NCBI GenBank assembly: GCA_963839535.1
Contig: CAWIVF010000006.1
Coordinates: forward strand, 62,001 to 126,000
DNA length: 64,000 nt
Direction: 5' to 3'
From: RHKX01 sp963839535
GTDB lineage: Bacteria > Actinomycetota > Thermoleophilia > Solirubrobacterales > 70-9
Below the pieces are notes generated by a model. It was not told where the DNA came from. It did not search any database and saw only the letters and a program-made list of their open reading frames with translations. This document shows positions 27,211 through 36,280 of the stretch, piece by piece. Numbering within the stretch: the first letter of the stretch is position 1; each line of letters starts with the position of its first letter. Made by a program: the position numbers and the translations under genes.

Positions 27211-29056
27211 TCAGCCTCCCAGGCCTTCCGCCAGGTTGCTCCTGGTCAGCTTCTGTCCGAGCAGCGCCCCGAAGTAGGCGAGCGCGGCGATGATCAGCAC
27301 GACGGCGTTGGCCGCCTGCGTGTAGTGGTAGTCGACGAGCCGGAGCGAGAAGGTGGTCAGCACGTCGGTGCTCGGCACCGCCAGCACCACGAAGAGGCTG
27401 AGGCCCTTGATCCCGGAGATGAAGGGCAAGAGCACGCCGGTCGTCAGCGCCCCCTTCTGGATCGGGATGACGATCGAGGTCATCCGCCGCAGCCAGCCGG
27501 CGCCGGCGACCTGCGCCGCCTCCTCCGGGTCCTTGCCGAGCTGCATCATCGCCGCGATCCCGGCGCGCGAGGCATAGGGCATCTGGTCGGCGATCAGCGC
27601 GAGCATCAGGATCAGCGAGGTGCCGTAGAGCGCCGGGATCGGCCCGCGCGGCACCGCGAAGAGCGAGAGGTAGGCGGTGGCGAAGGCGATGCCGGGCACG
27701 AGATAGGGCAGGAAGGTCACCTGCCGCAGGAACGTCCCGAGCGGCCGGACCGGCGTGCGCACCACGACGTAGCCGACCAGCAGGCCGAGCAGCCCCGAGG
27801 TCAGCGACGCGACGCCGACGATGCGAAGGCTGTTCCAGGCCGCGTTCCACAGGTCGGGGCTGAGCAGGATCCCGGTCTGCAGCGCCACGGTGTTGAGCCC
27901 GGTGCCGATCCAGTAGTCGAGGGTGAAGTTGTCGAGCGTGAACCGCCCCGGCACCTTCATCACCGTCGAGAGGACCAGCGTCAGCAGCGGCAGCCCGACC
28001 GAGAGCGCGAACATCAGCGCCGCGAACCCGGTCGCGCCCCAGCGCCAGCGGCCGAGCGGGCTCAGCCGGTCCATCGAGCCCTTCGAGCCGATGGTCACGA
28101 ACCGCCGCGCCTCGCGCATCAGGTACGCGTCGATCGTCAGGGTGAGGACCCCGATCAGCATGATCGCGCCGGCGAGCACCGCGGCGACGCCCGACTGCCG
28201 CGAGGCGATGTTCTGGTAGAGCGAGGTCGCCAGCGTATCGAAGGCGACCGGCAGGCCGAGCACGTAGGGCACGCCGAACTCGCCGAGGCACTTGGCGAAG
28301 ATCAGCACCATCGCCGACATCAGCGCCGGCCGCATCAGCGGCAGGATGACCTGCCGCATCACCGTCAGCCGCCCGGCGCCGAGGATGCGCGCCGAATCCT
28401 CGAGCTGGCTGTCGAAGCGCCTGAGCGCGTTGCCGAAGAGCAGGATGATGAACGGCGCGTAGTGCAGCGCCAGGATGATCGTCACCGGCACCCGGCCGTA
28501 GGCCAGCCAGTCGGGCGGCGAGAAGCCGAACGTCTCGAGCCACCCGGCCTGCCCGCCGACCGTGCGGTTCTTGAACAGCGTCGTCCAGGCCAGCGCGAAG
28601 GTCCAGGCCGGCAGCATGTAGGGCACGATCAGCGCGGTCGCGAACCACCTGCGGCCGAACATGTCGGTCCGCGCCAGCAGCCACGCCAGCGTCCCGCCGA
28701 CCGCCATCGCGACGACGATCGCCCCGAGCGCGACGCTCAGCGTGTTGACGAGCGGCCCCCAGAACAGGTTGTGCGCGACCCGCGAGGTGAAGGTCCGCTC
28801 GAGGTAGTACCAGGTCAGGCTCGCCGACGTCGGCCTCGATCCGTCGCTGGTCGCCGAGCTGCACCGTCACCGCGTCGAGCAGCATGGCGATGATCGGCAC
28901 GACGATCAGGTAGGCGAAGAGCGCCGCCATCATGATGCCGATCAGCGTCGTCGGCTCGCTCGCCGCGATCCGGAGCTTGTAGCGCAGCCGCCGCCCGGCC
29001 GATGCCGGGGTTCCGGCCGCGGGTCGAGCCCTGTCGTCCGGAGACGTCACGCTCAC
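27211..29056 (-). CDS. Fused two-domain ABC transporter permease of the second importer (frameshifted near the N-terminus)
   Basis: About 614 residues, with two BPD_transp_1 domains (EAA loops LEDSARILGAGRL and PEEAAQVAGAGWL). The first 100 residues lie in another frame; a +1 shift near 28,827 joins QRRIEADV to ASLTWYYLERTF. The start is GTG 29056, with a weak ribosome-binding site. It is the first gene of a ten-gene operon running left to about 18,159. Like the first importer's permease, it belongs to the fused FbpB/AfuB architecture. Confidence 0.86.
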
Positions 29057-29489
29057 CCGGCCGGTCCGTCAGCGATGGGTGAAGGCGGCCTTGCGTCGCC
29101 CAAGCGTCTCTCCCGCGATCCCGGGGTCTTCCGCCCCGACGGGCCCGCTGCATCGGGCTCCGGTCCATTGCTTGAACGCGCGGTCGCCGCGAGTCAACAG
29201 TCAATGCACACCTGTGCATCGCGATCCGCCCCGGGCTTGCGCAAGTCGCAGGTGCAGCGGCCCTCGGCGGTCCGAGCGAAGCATCCCCGCTCGGCCTGCA
29301 CGCGCGTGCAAGCGTCCGCGCGAGAAGGGGCCGGCAAGAGGAAGGCTCGGTCCGCTACCGGGATCGGGAAGCGGACGTGCGCGGCTGGTCAGGGGTTCCC
29401 CGGGGGTACGCTACGGTATATGACGTTACCTTCCGGCGCGGGCGGGTGTATGACGACGCAGTGAGCGCTGACGCGATGCGAGGCAAGCG
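29057..29489. other. 433-bp divergent intergenic region
   Basis: No gene is seen. The region separates the leftward ABC/phosphatase operon from a rightward small gene and must hold both promoters. It contains the ATGCACA-CC-TGTGCAT palindrome and is less GC-rich than its surroundings. Confidence 0.6.
29204..29219. promoter_or_regulatory. Palindromic operator candidate ATGCACA-CC-TGTGCAT
   Basis: Two perfect 7-bp arms (29204-29210 and 29213-29219) flank CC, 148 bp upstream of the second ABC permease start. Read on the minus strand its first 11 bases, ATGCACAGGTG, recur upstream of lacI at 17162-17172. Confidence 0.5.
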
Positions 29490-29954
29490 ATGAGCGAGAA
29501 GGTTGATCCGGCGGCGGGGCCGATGTCTGCGGAGACGCTGCGCATGTCCATCCTCCAGAAGGAGATGGACAAGATGGACGTGGCGCGGAAGGCGCGGGAG
29601 GCGGAGGAGAAGAAGCTCGCCGCCTTCACCTCCGAGTTCCTGCACAAGCATGTCACCGAGGACGAGATCGCCATGGTGGGCCGGCTCGTGATGAACGCGG
29701 TGAAGGACGGGAAGATGGAGGCGATGGTCTACAGCTTCCCGTCGGAGCTCTGCACCGACAGCGGGCGGGCGATCAACAACAGCGCGCCGAACTGGCCGGA
29801 GACGCTGCAGGGCAAGGCCAAGGAGCTCTACGATCGCTACCAGGAGCGCGCCAAGCCGCAGGGCTACCGGCTGAAGGCGATGGTCATCAACTTCCCCGGC
29901 GGCGTGCCGGGCGACATCGGCTTCTTCCTGAACTGGGCGCCGCCGGCGGTGTGA
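29490..29954 (+). CDS. Conserved hypothetical protein
   Basis: A 154-residue soluble protein with no signal peptide or membrane segment. The N-terminal third is a charged helix (KEMDKMDVARKAREAEEKK); the rest contains YSFPSELCTDSGRAINN and VINFPGGVPGDIGFFLNW, which look like a compact alpha/beta domain. I do not recognise a family. The frame is intact. It is divergent from the ABC operon and convergent with the PPK2 gene, and its link to either is unknown. Confidence 0.7.
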   Translation: MSEKVDPAAGPMSAETLRMSILQKEMDKMDVARKAREAEEKKLAAFTSEFLHKHVTEDEIAMVGRLVMNAVKDGKMEAMVYSFPSELCTDSGRAINNSAPNWPETLQGKAKELYDRYQERAKPQGYRLKAMVINFPGGVPGDIGFFLNWAPPAV

Positions 29955-30056
29955 GCCGCTCGCGGACTCGCACGCGAGACTGCGGCTAAACGGCTCGCTG
30001 AATCCGACAGAACCGCACCGTTCCGCGACGTCCGGTGAACGCGCCGCGGCAGAGCC

Positions 30057-30919
30057 TCACCGCTCAGGGCCAGGCTCAGAAGACACCGGCACCACGTTGC
30101 GGGCGGTTCGGTCCGGGACGTAGTCGTCGGGGCGCTTCTGGCGCTTGCCGAGCTTCGGCTCGTCGTACTTGACCTTCTCGTAGGGGATCGAGGCGAGGAG
30201 GTGGCTGAGGCAGTTGATCCGCGCCGCCTTCTTGTCGTTCGAAGTCGACGATCCACCAGGGGGCGTGCGGCGTGTCGGTGAGGCGGATCATCTCGTCGTA
30301 GGCGCGGGAATAGTCCCACCAGCGGCGGTAGGATTCGAGGTCCATCGGCGACAGCTTCCACTGGCGCACCGGATCGTCGATGCGCTGGCGGAAGCGGCGC
30401 TCCTGCTCCTCCTCGCCGACGGTCAGGAAGTACTTGAGCAGCGTGATGCCCGAACTCGGTGATCAGCGCCTCGAGGTGCGGGATCTCCTGCAGGAAGCGC
30501 GTCGCCGCCTCCTCGCTGCAATAGCCCATGACCCGCTCGACGCCCGGGCGGTTGTACCAGCTGCGGTCGAAGATCAGCACTTCGCCCGCGGCGGGCAGCT
30601 GCTCGATGTAGCGCTGCATGTAGATCTGGGTCTTCTGCCGGTCCGACGGCGCGGGCAGGGCGACGACGCGGAACACCCGCGGGCTGACCCGCTCGGTCAG
30701 CCGCTTGATCATGCCGCCCTTGCCGGCGGCGTCGCGGCCCTCGAAGATGATGACGATGCGGGCGCCGGTCGCCTTCACCCAGGCCTGCAGGTGCGCGATC
30801 TCGACCTGCAGCCGGGCGAGTTCCTTCTCATAGGCCTTGTTGCGGGCCTTCTTCGCGTCGGCGGGGGCGGATGCGGCGGGCGCCTCCGCTTCCTTTGCCT
30901 TCTTGTCCTTCTTGGTCAT
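30057..30919 (-). CDS. ppk2: Polyphosphate kinase 2 family protein (two frameshifts)
   Basis: About 286 residues after correction. It has Walker A EGRDAAGKGG, the lid motif FDRSWYNR and the YMQRYIEQLP helix typical of class I PPK2, which transfers phosphate between polyphosphate and nucleoside diphosphates. Two +1 shifts, near 30,451 (after EALITEF) and 30,241 (after IVDF), break the frame; the corrected frame ends at 30,057. A lysine-rich leader precedes the core. The preceding SulP frame runs into this gene without a stop. AAGGGAG upstream supports ATG 30919. Confidence 0.87.
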
Positions 30920-32062
30920 AGGGTTTCTCCCTTCGGGCTGCGTCGCCTCGAAGGCGCGCAGCGCGTCGTCGAGGTCGTCGAAGATCATCTCGGGGCCGAT
31001 GGCTGCGAGCAGCCCGGCCCGGTCGAGCAGGCCGCGCACCTCGGCGTGGACCTCGGCGAGGCCGAAGGCCGTGCCGCGGGCGGCGAGGTCGGCCCGCACC
31101 TCCTCGAGCATCGCCGCGGCGGTCGAAGTCGACCTGGGAGATGGCGCTGGCGTCGAGGAGCAGCCAGCGGGTGTCGGCCGGCATCGCGTCGGCGATGGCG
31201 TGCAGCCGGGCCTGGACGTGGTCGGCGTTGAAGAACAGGAGGTCGCCCTGGATCAGCGCGATCGTCAGGCCGGGGACTGGCTGCGCGTCCGCCCGGCGGT
31301 GCAGCTTGTAGAAGCCGTCGCGGCCGGGAACGCGGCCGAGCAGCGCGTCGCGCGGATACATCATCTTGTGCAGGAGGTAGGCGAAGGTCGCCCCGATCGC
31401 GACTAGGACGCCGTTCAGCACCCCGAGGCTTATGGGCGCGAAGAGCGCGATCATCGCGAAGACGAACTCCACGCGGCTGATCCGCCAGATCTCGCGGAGC
31501 GCCGGAACGTCGACGAGGCTCAGGGCGGCGGCGATCAGGATGGCGCCGAGGGCGGGGATCGGCAGGATGGCGAGCGCGGGCTGGAGGTAGAGGACGATCG
31601 CGACCAGCGTGCCGGCGGCGACGACGCTGGCGAGCTGCGAACGGCCGCCGACGCTGGCGTTGATCGCGGTGCGGGAGTCCGAGGCGGTGATCGGGAAGGC
31701 GCTGAACAGGCCGGCGGCGAGGTTGGCGGCGCCGAAGCCCACCATCTCGCGGTCGGCGTCGACCGGGTAGCCGCCGCGCTCGCCGAAGCTGCGCGCCGTG
31801 ACGATGCCGGCGGCGAAGCTGACGAGGAAGATCGCGGCGGCGCCGAGCAGGAGCTGGTCGAGGGGCGGCGCCGCCCGTGGCCGGGAGGGAGAGCGTGGGC
31901 AGGCTCGACGGGATGTCGCCGACGACGGCGATGCCGTGGCCGCGGAAGTCGAGGAGCGCCGAGAGCAGCGACTGCGAGACCGACCACCAAGACGGGCCGG
32001 GGAACCGGCAGCCGCGTGACGCGTGCCGCCTCCAGCACGCCGAACATGGCGACGGCGAGGGC
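30916..32062 (-). CDS. SulP-family anion transporter with STAS domain, N-terminus lost at the junction (three frameshifts)
   Basis: Only the C-terminal two thirds are present: the last membrane helices (DREMVGFGAANLAAG, SDSRTAINASVGG, LPIPALGAILIAAAL) and a cytoplasmic STAS domain (LLLDASAISQVDF). Three +1 shifts are visible near 31,980, 31,866 and 31,123. The N-terminal core, including the substrate helix region, is replaced at about 32,062 by an unrelated exported protein. At its 3' end the frame reads straight into PPK2; another frame stops at 30,916 overlapping the PPK2 ATG, which may be the true end. Confidence 0.8.
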
Positions 32063-32070
32063 GCCCTTGA
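32055..32070. other. Junction between two unrelated genomes (probable assembly chimera)
   Basis: Around 32,062 the minus-strand frame passes from an FG-GAP protein (NGRFSDEAAASGLLKG) into the middle of a SulP transporter (ALAVAMFGVLEAARV). Gene content on the two sides comes from different phyla. No insertion sequence, tRNA or integrase is present at the seam. Confidence 0.75.
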
Positions 32071-32908
32071 GGAGGCCGCTGGCCGCCGCTTCGTCGCTGA
32101 AGCGGCCATTGCGCCTGATCAGCATCTCGTCCTGAACCTGGCCCCGGAAGCCGGGCAGCTTGATCCCGCCGCCGAGTCCACCGCTGACAGCGAAGACGTC
32201 GGTGGCGCGGTCGCCCCCGATGTCGGCGAAGGCGAGGCCGTGCCGGTCGCGGAGGGTGAGCAGGAAGGACGTCTCGTCAGCGCGGACGGCCCCGGAGCCG
32301 ACGCGGATCTGACGAGCCGGCAGCCCATCGAAGGAAGCCGCGATCGGCAGGTCGATGTGGCGGGTCGCGATATCGATGACGGCTCCCGGCCGCGCCTCGA
32401 ACTCGACGCTCGGCTGCCCCGCCTCGCTGCGGCCGACGTGGACGTCGGCACCCGCGTCGCGCTCGACGTCGACGGCCTTGCTCGCGAAGGTGAGCTTCCC
32501 GGAGGCCGTCGTCCCCACGGCGCGAATGTGCACGTAGGAGCGGCTGGCCTTGCCGTCCGCGGAGCTGATGTAGACGTAGAGGCCGTCCTCGCCCATCGCC
32601 GGCGGGCGCATGATCTCGAGGCCGGGAAAGGCCGGCGAGGGGCTCAGCCCGGTGGGCGCGAGCTCGTCGACGAAGCCCCCGGCGCCGTCGTTGCGAAGCA
32701 GCGCGGAGTGGAACTTGTGGTTCGTGGTGAAGAGGTCGAGGAAGCCGTCGCCGTCGTAGTCGACGACGCCGACGTCGAGCAGGTGCTTGCCCGGCAGGGC
32801 AGCGGCGGCCGGACGGCCGAAGCGAGAGTCGGCGGCCGCGCCCGAGGCGAGGACGAGCAGCAGGGCGCCCGCAAGGGCAAGGAGGGTGAGCGAGCGGCGG
32901 ATCAGCAT
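32063..32908 (-). CDS. Exported FG-GAP / VCBS-repeat protein, C-terminus lost at the junction
   Basis: About 280 residues remain. A signal peptide (LTLLALAGALLLVLASGAAA) is followed by FG-GAP/VCBS-like calcium-binding repeats (VVDYDGDGFLDLFTTNH, NDGAGGFVDE) and an ASPIC-like body. A later FG-GAP repeat is just starting (RRNGRFSDEAAASGL, normally followed by WVDFDGDG) when the sequence switches to SulP. It was probably a cell-surface propeller protein. The frame is intact up to the seam. Confidence 0.78.
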
Positions 32909-32982
32909 GCACCGACTGAACCAGCCGGCCAGCGCGCTGTGGGCTCACTCAGGTGGCAAGCCCCCACACCCTCCAGAGTAAA

Positions 32983-33043
32983 CCTCCGGGGGATGCTCCG
33001 CTTCGCGTCCGCTCCCCCCGGGAGGCCGGCGGCCTGGACGGGA
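32983..33043 (+). repeat. Dispersed palindromic element, copy C
   Basis: CCGGGGG and CCCCCCGG arms enclose the core TGCTCCGCTTCGCGTCCGCT, followed by GGGAGG and GGACGGGA. It lies between the end of the M42 peptidase gene and the FG-GAP gene. Three more copies occur at 41266, 41335 and 43431. Confidence 0.7.
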
Positions 33044-33067
33044 AATCATGAACGCCCCCTGTTGGAG

Positions 33068-34133
33068 TTATCTAGTGAAGTCCTCGTCGGCGGGGAGGCG
33101 GCGGATGAACGCCACGATCAGCTCGATCGTCGCCTCGACGTCGCTGAGCTGGACCATCTCGACGATCGAGTGCATGTAGCGCAGCGGGATCGAGACCAGG
33201 CCGGTGGCCACCCCGGCCCGGGAGAGCTGAAACGCGTCGGCGTCGGTGCCCGTGTAGCGGCCGGAGGCCTCGTAGGTGTGGTCGATGCCCTCGGCATCGG
33301 CCGCCTCGCGCAGCAACTCGCAGACCCGCGGGCTCAGGGTCGAGCCGCGGCCGATCACCGGCCCCGACCCGAAGGCGTGGTCTCCGTTCTCGTGCTTGTC
33401 GATCCCCGGGGCGTCGGTCGCGTGCGTGACGTCGACGACGATCGCGACCTCGGGCGCGACGGAGAAGGCAACGGTCGTCGCCCCGCCGAGGGTGATCTCC
33501 TCCTGCGACACCGCGGCGCCGAGGACTCCGACCGACGGGGCGTCGCCCTCGGCGATCCGCCGGGCGACCTCGAGCGCGACGTAGGAGCCGAGGCGGTTGT
33601 CCAGCGAACGGGAGACCAGGCGGCCGTTCGGGAGCGGCAGCGGCTCGGCGGCGAGCACGGCCGGGATCGCCGACGCTGACGAGGCCCTCGGCCTGCTCCC
33701 GCGACGACGCGCCGATGTCGATGTGCATCTGCTTGATCTTGGCGGGCTGCTTGCGGTCGTCCTCCTCGAGCAGGTGGATCGGCTTCTTGCCGATCACGCC
33801 GGGGACCTCACCCTCGTTGCCGCGGATCAGGACCCGCTGGCCGACCAGGTTCTGGGGGTCCCAGCCGCCGATCGGCCCGAACCAGAGGAAGCCCTCATCG
33901 TCGATGTGGCTGATGAAGAGCCCGATCTCGTCGATGTGGCCGACGACGGCGACCGTCGGGCGGTCGTCGCCGACGCCGACGCCGACCGTCGAGGATCCGA
34001 GGACGTCGGTGCCGACCTCGCCGAACTTCGCGGCCGCCTCGCGCCAGACGCGCGCCGCGGGCACCTCATAGCCGGAGGGCGCGGGGACCCGGATCAGGGC
34101 ATCGAGAATCTCTGGGGTCCCGGCGTCGGCCAT
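33068..34133 (-). CDS. M42 family metallopeptidase (frameshifted)
   Basis: About 354 residues after correction, a dinuclear-zinc, tetrahedral-aminopeptidase-like enzyme. The motifs GHIDEIG (H, D), SLDNRLG, SQEEITLGGA (catalytic EE) and VDVTHATD are present. A +1 shift near 33,668 splits the protein between SVGD and AVLAAEPLPL. It is the last gene of a minus-strand operon that starts with the acyl-CoA dehydrogenase. It is likely cytoplasmic and active on peptides; some M42 relatives are endoglucanase-labelled, but that is not supported here. Confidence 0.87.
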
Positions 34134-34140
34134 CGCGCGA

Positions 34141-34618
34141 TTATCGCGGCTCGGACGGCCCGTGCGCCTCGAGGAGGCGGCGGTGCCGGTGCCGGAAGAG
34201 GGCCGCCACGATGCGCCGGGCGATCGCCCCGCTGCCCGGGATCGCCGCCGGGACCCGCCGGAGGGCGAAGCCGAGCCGGTCCGTGACCAGGCACGCCCCC
34301 TCTCCGCGCGGCTCGATCGTGCGCTCGTGCTCCCAGATCAGCATGGTCGCCATCTGCGAGCGCTCCAGGAACCGGCGGGGCGGCTCGATCTCGGCCAGGC
34401 AGAGATCGTCGTAGTCGACCGGCAGCACGCCGCCGAGCAGGAGCCAGCTTCGCCCCGCCGGCACGCCCGGCTCCAGGTCCGCGATCGTCGCATCGCGCAG
34501 CGCCCGCGGGAGCGGTCATCCGCAGCAGGGGGCCGAGCTCGTAGTTGACCCCCTCGAGCACGGTGGCCCGCTGCCACATCTCAGCCGCCGGGATCCCCAG
34601 GGCGGTGGCGACCTCCAC
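34141..34618 (-). CDS. SRPBCC-like (polyketide cyclase/START fold) protein (frameshifted)
   Basis: About 158 residues after correcting a +1 shift near 34,513. It opens with an EVATALGIPAAEMWQRATVLEGVNYEL strand-helix pattern and ends with LIWEHERTIEPRGEGACLVTDRLGF, the typical SRPBCC ligand-cavity sheet. The start GTG 34618 is chosen because the neighbour ends at 34632. The function is unknown. It lies 7 bp upstream of the M42 gene. Confidence 0.65.
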
Positions 34619-34631
34619 TCGCTCCAGCGGC

Positions 34632-35291
34632 CTAATCGCGCCAGCTCCCGGCGGTCGGGGCCGGAGGCCAGCCCGAGGCCGCGACGACGTCGGGGTCGAG
34701 GCCGGGGACCGCGGCGGCGAGCGCATGACGCTCGCGCTTCTTCGCCGCCACGAGCCCCGCGTGCTCGTAGACGCGATCGTGATCGGCGTAGTGCAGGCGG
34801 GGCATGAGGCTGCGGCGGCGGGCGACGTCGAGGTCCCCGTCGAACGCCGGCACCTCGTAGCCGAAGTCCGGGTCCCGCTCCCAGGTAACTGCGCCGGTCT
34901 CGACGGCGTCCAACACGGACGCGACCATCTCGGCATCGACCGCGAGGCAACCCGGTCGCTCCGCCGGGCCGCCGATCCAGCCCTGCTTGATCGCGTAGAG
35001 CGGTCGCCGCCCGGCCCGCAGCGCGGCGAGGGCCTTATTTGCCCGCTCCGCGCCCACCGGCTCGGGCGAGTGCTCGAGCCAGAGCAGGACGGCGAGGGCC
35101 GGGTCGAGCGCGACGATCGGCGCGAGGGTGCCGACGCCGCGGCAGTGGACGTAGGTGAAGCCGTCCGTCGCGGCGAGGTCGGCCGCGCCGATCTCCTCTC
35201 CCCCGCGCTCGGTGACCGCGTCGGCCCACGACGGGGGCCCGTCGGGGCGCCCGCTCAGGTCCGGCGCGGTTGTGGCGTAGGGATCGGCCAA
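34632..35291 (-). CDS. Hypothetical protein
   Basis: A 219-residue intact frame with no signal peptide or membrane helix. I do not recognise a family with confidence. The stretch WERDPDFGYEVPAFDGDLD followed by a helix rich in charged residues faintly recalls the C-terminal region of ATP-type PEP carboxykinases, but no nucleotide-binding loop is present. It sits between MaoC and SRPBCC genes, so it may serve acyl-CoA metabolism. Confidence 0.6.
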   Translation of the reverse strand: MADPYATTAPDLSGRPDGPPSWADAVTERGGEEIGAADLAATDGFTYVHCRGVGTLAPIVALDPALAVLLWLEHSPEPVGAERANKALAALRAGRRPLYAIKQGWIGGPAERPGCLAVDAEMVASVLDAVETGAVTWERDPDFGYEVPAFDGDLDVARRRSLMPRLHYADHDRVYEHAGLVAAKKRERHALAAAVPGLDPDVVAASGWPPAPTAGSWRD

Positions 35292-35308
35292 GGCCGGCCC
35301 AGCCTAGG

Positions 35309-35836
35309 TCAAGCCTCTTCGCCCGGGTTCTTGCGCGGGATCAGCACCGTCCGCTTGAACTCGGCGACCAGGGTGTTGTCCTGCTTGTAGACGCGCGTGT
35401 GGACCTTGACGATCCCGCGGTCCAGCTTCGTCTTCGAGGGCCGCACGTCGAGCACCTCCGACTCGCAGAAGAGCGTGTCGCCGTGGAAGACCGGCGCCGG
35501 GTGGCTGAGCTCCTCCGTGGCCAGGTTGGCGATCGCCTTGCCGGAGACGTCGCTGACCGACATCCCGAGCGCGAGCGAGTAGACCAGCGGCCCGACGACG
35601 ACGTTCTGGCCCTGCTGCGAGTTGCCCGCGTAGACGTCGTTGAGGTGCAGCGGGTGGTGGTTCATCGTGATCAGGCAGAAGAGGTGGTCGTCGGACTCGG
35701 TGACGGTCTTCGCCGGCCAGTGCTTGTAGACGGCGCCGACCTCGAACTCCTCGAGGTAGCGGCCGTAGGGGTGTGCCCCCGACGCCTCGCGCTCGGCCTG
35801 GTCGGTGGTCAGCTCGTGGGTCTCGTTTTCGCTCAT
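35309..35836 (-). CDS. MaoC-family dehydratase, mesaconyl-CoA hydratase (MeaC)-like
   Basis: A 175-residue hot-dog-fold hydratase. The MaoC signature is visible as FCLITMNHHPLHLND (Asp/His dyad region) and GPLVYSLALGMSV. In Streptomyces the ethylmalonyl-CoA cluster pairs a short MaoC protein (mesaconyl-CoA hydratase) with an acyl-CoA dehydrogenase and a citrate-lyase-like CoA-ester lyase; all three types are within 4 kb here. The specific assignment is inferred from that context. Confidence 0.8.
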   Translation of the reverse strand: MSENETHELTTDQAEREASGAHPYGRYLEEFEVGAVYKHWPAKTVTESDDHLFCLITMNHHPLHLNDVYAGNSQQGQNVVVGPLVYSLALGMSVSDVSGKAIANLATEELSHPAPVFHGDTLFCESEVLDVRPSKTKLDRGIVKVHTRVYKQDNTLVAEFKRTVLIPRKNPGEEA

Positions 35837-35907
35837 GGCTCCTCGTCGATTCGGTGTGTGCGGGAAGGGTCTCGGGTCGTTGCCGTCACTGGAGGCGACG
35901 GCGGTGC

Positions 35908-36276
35908 TCAGCGGACGCGCTTGAGCTTGGTGCGCGCCTCGTGCTTGGCGATCACGCCGCCGAGCAGGCGGATCACCGCCGGATCGCCGCCGACGCGGAC
36001 GACACCGTGCTCATACGCGGTATGCCAGTGCTCGAGCGTTGCGTCGGCGAGGTCGTTGAAGTCGGCGCGGGGAACCGAGATCTCGATCCGCGAGTCCTCG
36101 GGCTCCCCCTTCGTGATCTCCGGCCCGGGGGCGGAGATGCGGAAGACCTGGACGTCGCCGCGCCCGCGCAGCTCGAGCCGCGCCACGAGCTTCAGCTTCT
36201 CGAGGGCCGGCAGCTCCTCCATGAACCGCTTGTAGGCGATCTCGATCAGATCGTGGGTGATGCTGGCGCTCGACAT
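35908..36276 (-). CDS. SCP2-like sterol-carrier-fold protein
   Basis: A 122-residue intact protein. The C-terminal half (ADATLEHWHTAYEHGVVRVGGDPAVIRLLGG) follows the SCP2 pattern of a helix, a strand with a VxGD turn and a closing helix. It lies 4 bp after the acyl-CoA dehydrogenase stop and before MaoC, so it is surely co-transcribed. It may bind acyl-CoA. The family call is moderate. Confidence 0.6.
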   Translation of the reverse strand: MSSASITHDLIEIAYKRFMEELPALEKLKLVARLELRGRGDVQVFRISAPGPEITKGEPEDSRIEISVPRADFNDLADATLEHWHTAYEHGVVRVGGDPAVIRLLGGVIAKHEARTKLKRVR

Positions 36277-36280
36277 CGGC

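Noticed and set aside
12843..31980. Programmed +1 frameshifting in many genes
   Set aside because: There is no common slippery site plus stop arrangement, the sites lie at unrelated positions within genes, and three occur in one HAD gene; error is far simpler.
32055..32070. Lateral transfer as the cause of the phylum switch
   Set aside because: Both sides carry housekeeping genes in their normal lineage-specific order, and the seam cuts two genes in mid-domain with no recombinase nearby.
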